Assembly (NCBI RefSeq): GCF_001436555.1
Contig: NZ_AYZR01000001.1
Coordinates: 1 to 63,850 of the forward strand
Reading direction: 5' to 3'
DNA length: 63,850 nucleotides
Source of the DNA: Lentilactobacillus senioris DSM 24302 = JCM 17472
GTDB lineage: Bacteria > Bacillota > Bacilli > Lactobacillales > Lactobacillaceae
The position numbers were made by a program, and so were the translations under genes. Positions 40,321 through 50,890 of the stretch are shown here, piece after piece (position 1 is the stretch's first letter; every line of letters starts with the position of its first letter). Below the pieces are notes generated by a model. It did not search any database, was not told the origin of the DNA, and worked only from the letters and a program-made list of their open reading frames with translations.

Positions 40321-40358
40321 AATAAAAGCACTCAGGTTTAGATCTGAGTGCTTTTATT
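40321..40358. terminator. ispE intrinsic terminator
   Basis: Stem AAAAGCACTCAG / CTGAGTGCTTTT with flanking A- and T-rich tracts, between the ispE stop and the metal ABC promoter. Confidence 0.85.
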
Positions 40359-40374
40359 TATGTTTATTAAATTT

Positions 40375-41238
40375 TTAAGCGCCCTCACCAACCGGAGCCA
40401 CTAAATAAACTTCCCGACAAAAGCCGGAAATACTATTATATACCCGTTTAGCCCGGGAAAGCTGCCGACAAATACCAAAAACAGTGGGCCCAGAGCCGCT
40501 CATTTGGGCTCCGTCAGCGCCGGCTTTTAACATTCGTTCTTTTAAGATATTAACTTCCGGATGATTTTTTGCCGCTACCGCTTCTAAAGCGTTCCCCATA
40601 TTAGCCACCATTTGCTCATAATTACCAGTTTGAATAGCAGCAATTAACGCATCAATGTTGGGATGGGATAATTCATCATGCTTGACCGAACGCAATAATT
40701 TTAAGGTTGAAATACTAACTCCCGGTTTGGCAATTACCAACCAACAAGCCGGTAACGGCTGTAGGGGCGTGATTTGATCACCTTTGCCAGTCACTAACGC
40801 TGGTTTACCATATACACAGTAAGGAACGTCAGAATCTATCTTAAGGCCTAATTCTTCCAATTGACGATCCGAAAAATTAGTCTGATACATATCGTTTAAC
40901 GTTCGTAACACTGCAGCGGCATCTGAAGAACCACCGCCTAAACCGGCCGAAACCGGAATGCGTTTTTGAATATGGATCGTAATGCCATCATCAATTTGAG
41001 CAGCATGCTTGAAGACACGAGCTGCCTGATACGCTAAATTACGATTGCCTTCTGGTAGAAAACCTTTATCGGAGAAAACTTGGATGTGTGAATTAGCACT
41101 GGTAGTTTCAATTTGTAAGTCATCAGCCAAATCGACCGAAATCATAACCATTTTCCACTCTAAAACGCCCCTAGCGTATGCATGAGGAGTATCTAGGCCC
41201 AAATTAATTTTGGCCGGGGCCCTTACGATTCGTTTCAT
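40375..41238 (-). CDS. ispE: 4-diphosphocytidyl-2-C-methyl-D-erythritol kinase family (IspE)
   Basis: The 287-aa GHMP kinase has the motifs APAKINLGLD, PVSAGLGGGSSDAAA and a C-terminal GSGPTVFG. IspE is an MEP-pathway enzyme, but mvaA in this window indicates a mevalonate pathway. In lactobacilli an ispE gene next to veg and rsmA is often kept without a full MEP pathway, so its real substrate is uncertain. The start is the second ATG of ATGGTAATG, 8 nt after GGAGG. Confidence 0.88.
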   Translation of the reverse strand: MKRIVRAPAKINLGLDTPHAYARGVLEWKMVMISVDLADDLQIETTSANSHIQVFSDKGFLPEGNRNLAYQAARVFKHAAQIDDGITIHIQKRIPVSAGLGGGSSDAAAVLRTLNDMYQTNFSDRQLEELGLKIDSDVPYCVYGKPALVTGKGDQITPLQPLPACWLVIAKPGVSISTLKLLRSVKHDELSHPNIDALIAAIQTGNYEQMVANMGNALEAVAAKNHPEVNILKERMLKAGADGAQMSGSGPTVFGICRQLSRAKRVYNSISGFCREVYLVAPVGEGA

Positions 41239-41325
41239 TACCATTCCCTCCACTTCAGAAGACTTGATTACTAAAATTATACTAGATAAATCTTCAAAAG
41301 TCAGTTTCAACCGTTCTCAGGGCAA

Positions 41326-41346
41326 AATAAAAAGGCCTAAAGGCCC
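41326..41346 (-). terminator. veg intrinsic terminator
   Basis: Short GGCCT-TT-AGGCC hairpin followed by T5 on the minus strand, after the veg stop. Confidence 0.6.
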
Positions 41347-41360
41347 TACATTCTAGTGTA

Positions 41361-41594
41361 TTATTCAAAATCGACCGCAATATTTTGCGTTAAGATGTCG
41401 GTGTAGCTGTAAGAAACTCGTTCAAACTTGGCACTTTCCCCATCAAGTTCTACCACAAATACGGCGGGATACGTTTCACGTAAAATACCGTGGCGTTCCG
41501 TAACTTTGCGTCTGCCGGCCTGGGCAGTTACCAAAATCGGTTGTCCGATATGGTCGTCTAACTTGTTTTTGATTACTGATAAGCTAATTGGCAT
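41361..41594 (-). CDS. veg: Veg protein (DUF1021)
   Basis: The 77-aa protein matches Bacillus Veg: IKNKLDDHIGQPILVTAQAGRRK, RHGILRETYPAVFVVELD and FERVSYSYTDILT (partial quotes). Veg affects biofilm and matrix genes in Bacillus; its role here is not known. The start ATG has GAGGTGAGGG upstream; the three-codon longer GTG form lacks spacing. Located between rsmA and ispE, the conserved Firmicute position. Confidence 0.9.
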   Translation of the reverse strand: MPISLSVIKNKLDDHIGQPILVTAQAGRRKVTERHGILRETYPAVFVVELDGESAKFERVSYSYTDILTQNIAVDFE

Positions 41595-41693
41595 ATCCCT
41601 CACCTCACATTAGCCCATTATATCACTTTTAGCAACAAAAAGCAAAATTTTATCATAACTCGATTTTAAATGCAACTAAAATTTTTTGAAAAT

Positions 41694-42587
41694 TTAATTT
41701 AATAATCCTAGTTCATGGAATTTATTAGTGAGTAAAACAAATTGTTTCACGGCTAATTCTTCTGGTCTTCCACTAGGATCGATGTCCAAATCAGTTAATG
41801 CAGTGGTAATTTGATCCTTCACTTTGGGCTTTTTACCAAAAACTCCCTGCAAATTATTCCACAAACTCTTCCGCCGATGCATGAAACATCCACGCACAAA
41901 GCCAATGAATTTCTTTTGATCATAAGGTTGTTCTCGCTCTTCTGGCTTAGCTGGGACTAAGCTCACAATTGCTGAATCTACCTTAGGAGCCGGAATAAAT
42001 GCTGAACTGGGTACGGTAAAGGCGATTTCCGGCGTGGTCAATTGTTGGACGATAACTGATAAGGAACCATACGCTTTGTGGCGCGGTGTAGCAGTTAGTC
42101 GTTCAGCAACTTCTTTTTGCATCATAACTACGATTTGATCAAATTTAACCGGGTTTTGAATTAAATCTAACACGATAGGAGTAGTGATGTAGTATGGCAA
42201 GTTCGCTACTACTTTCACCTTTTCTCCCTTGCCAAAGTATTCAATGACCGTATCAGGTAGGTTAGCTTTTAAAATATCTTGGTTTAAAACGGTTACGTTA
42301 CCATAAGGGGCCAAGGTATCTTCTAGCACTGGAATCAATTGACTATCGATTTCAAAGGCTAAGACGGATTTAGCGTGTTGGGCTAATAATTCGGTCAGGC
42401 CTCCGATCCCAGGGCCAATCTCGATGACGTTATCATCAGGTCCTAACTGAGCTGCTTCCACGATGTTATTTAAGACGTTTAAGTCCGTCAAAAAGTTTTG
42501 GCCAAGACTCTTCTTAGCTGATAAATGGTACTGATTTAAAATTGCTTGGGTCCGGACGGGACTTGCAATTGGGGGCATATTATTCAT
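41694..42587 (-). CDS. rsmA: 16S rRNA dimethyladenosine transferase
   Basis: Dimethylates two adjacent adenosines in the 3' terminal helix of 16S rRNA. The 297-aa protein has the SAM-binding motif VIEIGPGIGGLTELLA, the catalytic NLPYYITTP and the SLGQNFLTD start. ATG with GAGG 6 nt upstream; it overlaps the rnmV stop by 8 nt. tatD-rnmV-rsmA-veg-ispE is the standard order. Confidence 0.96.
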   Translation of the reverse strand: MNNMPPIASPVRTQAILNQYHLSAKKSLGQNFLTDLNVLNNIVEAAQLGPDDNVIEIGPGIGGLTELLAQHAKSVLAFEIDSQLIPVLEDTLAPYGNVTVLNQDILKANLPDTVIEYFGKGEKVKVVANLPYYITTPIVLDLIQNPVKFDQIVVMMQKEVAERLTATPRHKAYGSLSVIVQQLTTPEIAFTVPSSAFIPAPKVDSAIVSLVPAKPEEREQPYDQKKFIGFVRGCFMHRRKSLWNNLQGVFGKKPKVKDQITTALTDLDIDPSGRPEELAVKQFVLLTNKFHELGLLN

Positions 42588-43143
42588 TACGTTCCTCTTC
42601 AATAATTTCTTTGACTGTAGTTTCAAAAACTTCCGGGGTAATGCCAAACATTCGCAATCTGTGTTGAAGTTGCTTACCGTTTACGTACCCAATTCCCAGC
42701 CGTTCGCCTAATAATTGACGCCGATGTTTCGACTTGGGAGAACCCATCAAGCCAGCGGTAATTAATTCCGCCTGACTGATAAGTTCTGGACTATCTTCAT
42801 CTTCGGTGTAAACCTGCGATAAAGCTTCAATAATCGCTTGGGAACTAGCATGTTCCACTCCTAGCGAACCTTTATGGTCAGGCACCGCTTGGTCCTTACG
42901 TAGGAAAGCATGTTTGGCATTAGGAACAGCCGCCGCAACGGTTTTACGAATTTTCTCTCCCGAAAAGTCAGGGTCGGTAAAAATAATAATTCCCCGTTGC
43001 TGGGCTAATTGTTCAATTAATTCTAAAGTTTCATCCGGAATGGCTGACCCGCGAGTTTCAATGGTATCAGCATCCACGGCCATTTGAATTCGTTTGGTAT
43101 CGTCTTTGCCTTCCACGACGATTACTTCTTTAATTCGTTTCAT
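42580..43143 (-). CDS. rnmV: Ribonuclease M5
   Basis: Matures the 5S rRNA precursor. The 187-aa protein has the Toprim domain with VVEGKDDTKRI and the acidic FTDPDFSGEKIR, the RNase M5 layout. Start overlaps the tatD stop by one base (TAATG). Two rRNA operons border this window, so its substrate is close by. Confidence 0.94.
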   Translation of the reverse strand: MKRIKEVIVVEGKDDTKRIQMAVDADTIETRGSAIPDETLELIEQLAQQRGIIIFTDPDFSGEKIRKTVAAAVPNAKHAFLRKDQAVPDHKGSLGVEHASSQAIIEALSQVYTEDEDSPELISQAELITAGLMGSPKSKHRRQLLGERLGIGYVNGKQLQHRLRMFGITPEVFETTVKEIIEEERNE

Positions 43144-43916
43144 TAGTCCTCGATTCTAAATAATTCTAAAGTATTTTGGTAGGTAGCACTAGCAATTTCA
43201 TCCGGATCAACGTCGCGAATTCTGGCAATTGCTTCCACAGTATATAAGGTATACGCTGGCTCATTTTGCTTTCCCCTAAACGGTTCTGGGGCCAAATAAG
43301 GAGCATCCGTTTCTACTAACATCCGCTCTAATGGTGTTTTTCGGACGGCATCATGGACTTCATGGGTTTTCTTAAAGCTAGCCACCCCACTATAAGAAAC
43401 GTGCATGCCTAAATCTAAGAACTTAGCTAACCACTCTGGATCGCCGTTAAAACTATGCAAAATACCGCCTACAGCTTCCACATGTTCTTCCTTTAAAATG
43501 CGGTACGTATCTTCAAAGGCATCACGATTATGCACTGAAATTGGTAATTTTAACTGCTTAGCAATTTGAATTTGTTCGCGAAAAACGCGTTCTTGGACTT
43601 TTTTGGGGGCAGTAGTTTGGTAAAAATCCATTCCAATTTCACCCACTGCTACTGCCTTAGGATCAGCCAGTTGTTCGATTAAGACGTCTGCCGCCTGTTG
43701 ATCAAAGTTTAGGGAGTCCTCTGGATGCCAACCCAAAATGGAGTACATATCAGCATACTGATGAGCTAGTTCCAAGCTCTTCGCATTTAATTCCGTATTA
43801 GAACCCACGTTAGCAATTTTAACCACCCCTAGTTTACGGGCGTGTTCTTGATACTGCTCAGCTTCGGGGAACAACTGGGAATCGTTTAAATGAGTATGAG
43901 AATCAAAAATTTTCAT
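43143..43916 (-). CDS. tatD: TatD-family metal-dependent hydrolase
   Basis: The 257-aa TIM-barrel hydrolase has metal ligands in DSHTHLND, AVGEIGMDFYQ, PISVHNRDAF, HSFNGD and ETDAPYLAP. It is probably a 3'-5' DNase of the TatD family. ATG with AAGGAG upstream. First gene of tatD-rnmV-rsmA and 52 nt from metG, with a terminator between. Confidence 0.93.
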   Translation of the reverse strand: MKIFDSHTHLNDSQLFPEAEQYQEHARKLGVVKIANVGSNTELNAKSLELAHQYADMYSILGWHPEDSLNFDQQAADVLIEQLADPKAVAVGEIGMDFYQTTAPKKVQERVFREQIQIAKQLKLPISVHNRDAFEDTYRILKEEHVEAVGGILHSFNGDPEWLAKFLDLGMHVSYSGVASFKKTHEVHDAVRKTPLERMLVETDAPYLAPEPFRGKQNEPAYTLYTVEAIARIRDVDPDEIASATYQNTLELFRIED

Positions 43917-43931
43917 TTATTGCTCCTTAGT

Positions 43932-43963
43932 CAAAAAAGCCGGGACTAGGTCACCAGCTTTTT
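43932..43963 (-). terminator. metG intrinsic terminator
   Basis: AAGCTGG / CCGGCTT stem with a T-G pair and a following T6 on the minus strand after the metG stop. Confidence 0.7.
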
Positions 43964-43968
43964 CGGTT

Positions 43969-46041
<2,073 letters not shown>

Positions 46042-46050
46042 TTAGTGTTT

Positions 46051-46069
46051 AGTATAGCAAATATTTGCT
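46051..46069 (-). promoter_or_regulatory. metG promoter (extended -10) and palindrome
   Basis: Minus-strand TGC-TATACT (46051-46059) 55 bp before metG. Immediately upstream is AGCAAATATTTGCT, a perfect 14-bp palindrome (46056-46069), overlapping the TGn element. Confidence 0.5.
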
Positions 46070-46085
46070 TACTTGGATGTCGATT

Positions 46086-46931
46086 TTAAAACAAATCCAG
46101 TTGAGTGGGCGATAAGTTATCAAAATGCAAATTAAGTATCTTTTGCAAGGTGAGTGCATTGCCAGCAGCGGCATGACCAGCATTATTATTAAAGATAACT
46201 ACAACCTGCTTAGAATGCTCAGCTAAGTTTTGAATAGCTTGAGCTAACTGACCTAATTCTTCAGTCGAATAATCGTACAGGGTACGCACGCTTCTAGCTT
46301 CCTTACCCGTTTTGGCCCAGCCGGCTAAATTACGACCGTGAAGGCGCACCATTGTTAGTTCTGGGTTGGTTAATTCTAATAGAGGTACTCCTAAATTAGC
46401 CGTATGGGGTTCATCTACCACCACTAGAGACATCCCTAGTTCGTTAACCAATTGCACCACATCAACACCGATTCCATTAGCATACCAACTAGGATCTCGT
46501 AATTCTACTAAAATCGGTACTTCTGGCAACCAATGACGGATTCGCTGAAGGTAATTAAAAGACTCCACCCGCCTTCTAAATGAAGGGGGAAATTGAAATA
46601 AGACCCCGGTGAGTTGGCCAGCTGCTACTAGAGGCGCAATCATTTTGCGGTAATCCTTAAACATTTGTTGCCGTTCACCACCAGTCGCTGGTTCCCCCAC
46701 TACTTGATCATGAAGAGTCATCAACCGGTTAGCTTTCAAAATAAATTGAAACTCTGCCGGAACCTGTTGTTGCCAACCTTTCACGGTTTCAACGGTGGGC
46801 AATGCATAAAAAGGAGTATCCAATTCCACAATTGGAAAATGACCACTATATTCAGTTAACCGAACTTTTCGGCTAGCACCATCAATTAATGCCGGATGAT
46901 CAGAAAAAGTTGTTAACCCGATCGTAATCAC
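46086..46931 (-). CDS. DUF72 protein, YecE family
   Basis: The 281-aa TIM-barrel-like protein of the YecE/DUF72 family shows GLTTFSDHPALI, the FPIVELDTPFYALPT and FQFPPSFRR segments, the VELRDPSW motif and a C-terminal VVIFNNNAGHAAAGNA. Function is not known. The start is GTG with GGAGGGG upstream; no ATG is close. It follows sir2 by 12 nt on the same strand. Confidence 0.85.
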   Translation of the reverse strand: MITIGLTTFSDHPALIDGASRKVRLTEYSGHFPIVELDTPFYALPTVETVKGWQQQVPAEFQFILKANRLMTLHDQVVGEPATGGERQQMFKDYRKMIAPLVAAGQLTGVLFQFPPSFRRRVESFNYLQRIRHWLPEVPILVELRDPSWYANGIGVDVVQLVNELGMSLVVVDEPHTANLGVPLLELTNPELTMVRLHGRNLAGWAKTGKEARSVRTLYDYSTEELGQLAQAIQNLAEHSKQVVVIFNNNAGHAAAGNALTLQKILNLHFDNLSPTQLDLF

Positions 46932-46943
46932 TGTTACCCCTCC

Positions 46944-47651
46944 TTAAACTCGTAATTCATTAAACACTTCGACAGCATCGGATACCATCATTTGAACATT
47001 ACTGCCCAAGTTCAATGGTTCTGCGTTAATCGCAACAACCGGAGCAGAACGTTGAAAATCTAGTAGACCAGCAAACGGATAAACCCGCATTGAAGTCCCC
47101 ACGATGACAACTAAATCAGCTGCCTGCATAGCTGCCACGCTATCAGCAACCACCTGTTCATCAAGCCCTTCACCATATAACACCACGTTAGGTCGTAATT
47201 CTCCACCACAAGTTTCATGAAAACGAGAATTCAAATACTGATCAAATGAAACTGATTGCCCGCATTTTTGGCAATAAACTTCAGTCAAATTACCATGGAA
47301 TTCCAATAAATTCTCAGTTTGAGCCTGGCAGTACAGTCCATCAATATTTTGAGTAATCACAGTGGCTTTACCTTGCCTAGTTAATTCAGCTTGGCGTTCG
47401 TGAATGACATTGGGCTTAGCGTCAGGATAATACAAGTTGGTTTTTAAATACTCATAAAACACTTCTGGTTCATTCACCAAACATTCGTGACTGAGATAAT
47501 ACTCAGCTGGCTTATCCTGTTGGCTATTGGTGTAAAGCCCATTTTTGGAACGATAATCCGGAATCCCGGAAGCGGTAGAGACCCCCGCCCCAGTCAAGAA
47601 AACAATTTTTTGCGCTTGATCAATTAACTGTTGTAATTCCGTAATTTCCAT
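46944..47651 (-). CDS. Sirtuin, NAD-dependent protein deacylase (variant zinc site)
   Basis: The 235-aa Sir2 family protein has GAGVSTASGIPDYR, the TQNID motif and catalytic His in FHGNLTEVYC. The zinc site has CQKC but its second half is HETC (His-X2-Cys) instead of CxxC. His can still bind zinc, so the fold is probably intact. ATG with GGGAG 5 nt upstream; 2 nt after the previous gene. Confidence 0.9.
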   Translation of the reverse strand: MEITELQQLIDQAQKIVFLTGAGVSTASGIPDYRSKNGLYTNSQQDKPAEYYLSHECLVNEPEVFYEYLKTNLYYPDAKPNVIHERQAELTRQGKATVITQNIDGLYCQAQTENLLEFHGNLTEVYCQKCGQSVSFDQYLNSRFHETCGGELRPNVVLYGEGLDEQVVADSVAAMQAADLVVIVGTSMRVYPFAGLLDFQRSAPVVAINAEPLNLGSNVQMMVSDAVEVFNELRV

Positions 47652-47653
47652 AA

Positions 47654-48616
47654 TTACTCCCGCACAATATATGGCATAGCCAATTCATCAAAGAGTTCCT
47701 TAACAGTCTTGTTGTAAGTTGCCTTAAAGAATTCTGGATCATCTTGGTCATTAGGCGTAGTCATCACAAAAGAATTTTGTTGATCGACTTTGTTAAAGCC
47801 CACATACCCCTGTTTACCAGAGTTAACTTCTTTCATATCTGAATGGTAAAGTTCAAACATTTGGTTCACGTTTAACCCTAATTGACGTTCTGACAACACA
47901 CTAGTTAAGGTAGCAACTTCAGTACTGTGTAATGGTGCTAACTTCCAAGCTGCTAGTTGTTCGTCAAACGCTTTGAACAGTTTAACGACGTTTCTTCTCA
48001 ACCCAAATGGTGAGTCCGTTGGTTTAGCGGTAATAGTTTGATATAACTTTTCGGCAGCTGCATAAGCAGTAGGAAAATCGTTCCGTAATTGCTCAGCCAC
48101 TAATTCAAATCGATCGCCATAAAAGACCATGGCGTCTAATAACGTAATTAATTGCAGAGTCTTTTGACTAGGAGTGTCTTTTTCCGGCTTAATAGTAGCG
48201 TAAATTCCCTTCATATACATGGCTTCAATTTCTTCGTTGATTAACCCATGCTTACGCTGTTCACTTACCACCACTATGTGACTAACAATGTCGTATAGTT
48301 CAGTAATTACGGCTTGAAGTTGTTCATCTAACTCCTGGTTGCCAGAAGTAAGGGAGAAAAAGAGTTGCGGAAAGCCCCGTAAGATCATCATTACATGTAA
48401 TAATTCATGAGAAGCAGTATAGTTAGGAGCACTTAAATCCGCAATTTGAATATCAATATTTCTGTCAGCTTGAACGGCTTGAGCTTGATCATGCCGCACG
48501 TATCCCGATTGAAGTTGGCCAATAAAAGTGACCTTAATTTCACCAGGGAAATAGTTGTTAACTGCGTTAATGAGTCCTTGAACTTCTGAATTTAATTCGA
48601 TGTTATTTTCTGGCAT
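47654..48616 (-). CDS. Putative HEXXH metalloprotein (IpaB/EvcA-labelled lactobacillus family)
   Basis: The 320-aa protein contains HELLH at residues 70-74 in a helix (ASHELLHVMM), an HEXXH zinc-peptidase motif. No signal peptide or TM segment is seen, so it is cytoplasmic. Similar lactobacillus proteins are usually labelled IpaB/EvcA family, a name with little functional meaning. A third zinc ligand cannot be fixed by eye; acidic residues follow at about 95-105. The start ATG has AAGGAGAG upstream. It begins almost at the mvaA stop and ends 2 nt before sir2. Confidence 0.75.
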   Translation of the reverse strand: MPENNIELNSEVQGLINAVNNYFPGEIKVTFIGQLQSGYVRHDQAQAVQADRNIDIQIADLSAPNYTASHELLHVMMILRGFPQLFFSLTSGNQELDEQLQAVITELYDIVSHIVVVSEQRKHGLINEEIEAMYMKGIYATIKPEKDTPSQKTLQLITLLDAMVFYGDRFELVAEQLRNDFPTAYAAAEKLYQTITAKPTDSPFGLRRNVVKLFKAFDEQLAAWKLAPLHSTEVATLTSVLSERQLGLNVNQMFELYHSDMKEVNSGKQGYVGFNKVDQQNSFVMTTPNDQDDPEFFKATYNKTVKELFDELAMPYIVRE

Positions 48617-48617
48617 G

Positions 48618-49877
48618 TTACTCTCCTTTAGTTTGTCGTATTTTTTCAATCGTTGCTTTGACTAATTGGGAATTGATCGGTTGTTGATGAGCTAATTGGG
48701 CTATAACCATCGGCACTTCTGTCGGAGTTGCCCCGTTAGCCATCGCCATTGATTTTAATTGGAGTTTCATATGACCAGCCTGAATTCCTTCGCTCACTAA
48801 TGCTAACAAAGCCGCCAAATTCTGGGCTAACCCTACAGCCGCAATGACGCTCATTGCCTCTTGAGTAGTCTGAAAATTACTTAACTGTCGATTTACAGAC
48901 ACTAGCTTTAAAACCTTGGTAGCTCCACCGACTAGACCCATCGGTAACGGTAACGTCATTTTACCAATTAATTGATCGTCAACCACTTGCCATTGGCTTA
49001 ATCCTCGGTATTGTCCATCTCGGCTGGCAAAGGCTTGAACAGCGGCTTCTACAGCCCGCCAGTCATTACCGGTAGCAATTACCGCCGCATCCACGCCATT
49101 CATGATACCTTTATTGTGGGTGACCGCACGTTTAGGATCAATTTGGGCAATGTGACTAGCTATCTGGATCCGTTGGGCAATTTCAGCACCGCTGATTTGG
49201 GCTTTAGCGAGTTGAGCCACTGGTACTTGGGCACTTACCGTCACTAACTGGTGACTACCTTCATTAGTTAAAATGCTCATGATAATTATAAAATCATGCT
49301 GGCGCAGATAGTCGGCAACAGCCTCTGACATGGTATTGACTACGTTAGCGCCCATAGCTTCGCCAACTCCTACCTGTAAATCAACTGAGCAATAATCCGC
49401 ATCTAATTGCCGAACCGTAACGGCTTTAGCACCGCCACCATAATTTTGCATGGTGGGATGACTAGCATTAGCCACTTGTAAAATAGTTCGTTGATTAGCT
49501 ACCACAAATTGGGCTAACTGCTCAGCATCTTTACTAGCCACAATTACTTGCCCTTCTACTAATCGTTCAGTTATTTGAGCAGTGATTCCAGCCGTCATCA
49601 TTAGTTTAGCACCATGACTAGCGGCTGCAATTACTGACGGTTCTTCTGTCACCATGGGGACCACATAATCATGATCGTTTACCCGAATCTGAGGTAAAAC
49701 ACCTTCTGACAAGCGGTAATCAGTTAAATAATTTTCAATCAATGAATCACTTACCTGTGTTGCATTTTGTTTAATCGTAGTGATCTGGTTAGGAGTCAAT
49801 TGTCGTTGTTGGGCCAATGCTGTTAATCGGTCAGTATAACTTAATCGGTAAAAATGTTTGATTTGATTTGCCATCAT
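48618..49877 (-). CDS. mvaA: Hydroxymethylglutaryl-CoA reductase, class II
   Basis: Produces or degrades mevalonate; in lactobacilli it feeds the mevalonate route to isoprenoids. The 419-aa protein has GEAMGANVVNTMSEAV, the GNDWRAVEAA segment and ASRDGQYRGL, all class II HMG-CoA reductase features. Two consecutive ATGs follow GGAGG at 5 and 8 nt; the second (49874) is equally likely. It lies inside the trpS operon, 60 nt after ppx, with no terminator between. Confidence 0.94.
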   Translation of the reverse strand: MMANQIKHFYRLSYTDRLTALAQQRQLTPNQITTIKQNATQVSDSLIENYLTDYRLSEGVLPQIRVNDHDYVVPMVTEEPSVIAAASHGAKLMMTAGITAQITERLVEGQVIVASKDAEQLAQFVVANQRTILQVANASHPTMQNYGGGAKAVTVRQLDADYCSVDLQVGVGEAMGANVVNTMSEAVADYLRQHDFIIIMSILTNEGSHQLVTVSAQVPVAQLAKAQISGAEIAQRIQIASHIAQIDPKRAVTHNKGIMNGVDAAVIATGNDWRAVEAAVQAFASRDGQYRGLSQWQVVDDQLIGKMTLPLPMGLVGGATKVLKLVSVNRQLSNFQTTQEAMSVIAAVGLAQNLAALLALVSEGIQAGHMKLQLKSMAMANGATPTEVPMVIAQLAHQQPINSQLVKATIEKIRQTKGE

Positions 49878-49937
49878 AAAAGCCTCCGCTAATGCAAAAG
49901 CAAGGCCGCCTAAGATCTCCTCCTAGCCAGCCCCACG

Positions 49938-50867
49938 TTATTTACTATAGTGTTCGTTTAAATACTCGGTAATAATTCCTTCGCGGACACCACTTTCGGA
50001 AAAGTACATTTTGTGCGAGTCAACCATTTCCATCAAAGTTACTAATGGCAATAATCCGCCCACAATAATATCTGCCCGATCAGCTTCCAGGCCAGGAATG
50101 GACTGTCGTCGCTTTAAGTTTCCCCGGAGTAAGTTTAAAAAGGTCCGGTTCACTTGTTCCGCCGATAAATGATAACCGTGAATAGCATCTATTCTGGTCA
50201 TGTGCTGCCGACGGCGATTAATGCGCGCCAACGTGCGACTAGCTCCTCCCAATAATACTAATGGTTGGCGATGAGCAGTATGAAGCCACTTGACACGACC
50301 AAATAGCTTGCGTAATCCAAACTGAGCGTTAAATAAGTTAGCCCCGCTAATGGAATCATTGAGGTGGTAACGTTCAGATAGTGTAACAGCACCGACTGGA
50401 ACGCTGGTTAGATGAACATCTCGACCATTTTCCACCTGTACAATTTCAACACTGGCGCCCCCAATATCTAAGATGAGGCAGTTTTTAATTCCCAACCGGT
50501 TCATTACGCCCAGATAATCGTAATAAGCCTCTTGGTGCCCAGTTAACACTTTTACGTTAATATGAATTCGTTTTTTGACTGCCGCTAAGAAATCAGCTTG
50601 ATTTTTAGCCTGCCGCACAGCCGCTGTAGCAATTCCAATCACGGTAGTATGGTCATACTGAGTATAAATTTTTTGAAAATCAGCAAGGGAATCAATGGTG
50701 CGATCCATTGCCTTTTTTTGCAATATCTTTTGCGGACCCATTCCTTCGGATAAGCGACTATCACTTTTGACCCGCTTAATTTCTCGATAGGAACCGTCTG
50801 CTTGAATCTGGTTAATTGCCATTCGAACGGAATTAGAACCAATATCCAAGATTACTAGGTTTTCCAT
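49938..50867 (-). CDS. ppx: Exopolyphosphatase, Ppx/GppA family
   Basis: The 309-aa ASKHA-fold phosphatase has VILDIGSNSVRM, the LILDIGGASVEI phosphate motif and GGLLPLVTLMEM near the C-terminus. It hydrolyses polyphosphate or pppGpp. It lacks the extra C-terminal HD-like domain of the longer forms. The start ATG has AAAGGG 8 nt upstream; a GTG three codons earlier is a weaker option. It follows trpS by 23 nt. Confidence 0.88.
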   Translation of the reverse strand: MENLVILDIGSNSVRMAINQIQADGSYREIKRVKSDSRLSEGMGPQKILQKKAMDRTIDSLADFQKIYTQYDHTTVIGIATAAVRQAKNQADFLAAVKKRIHINVKVLTGHQEAYYDYLGVMNRLGIKNCLILDIGGASVEIVQVENGRDVHLTSVPVGAVTLSERYHLNDSISGANLFNAQFGLRKLFGRVKWLHTAHRQPLVLLGGASRTLARINRRRQHMTRIDAIHGYHLSAEQVNRTFLNLLRGNLKRRQSIPGLEADRADIIVGGLLPLVTLMEMVDSHKMYFSESGVREGIITEYLNEHYSK

Positions 50868-50890
50868 CCCAGCCACCCTTTCTGACTCCG

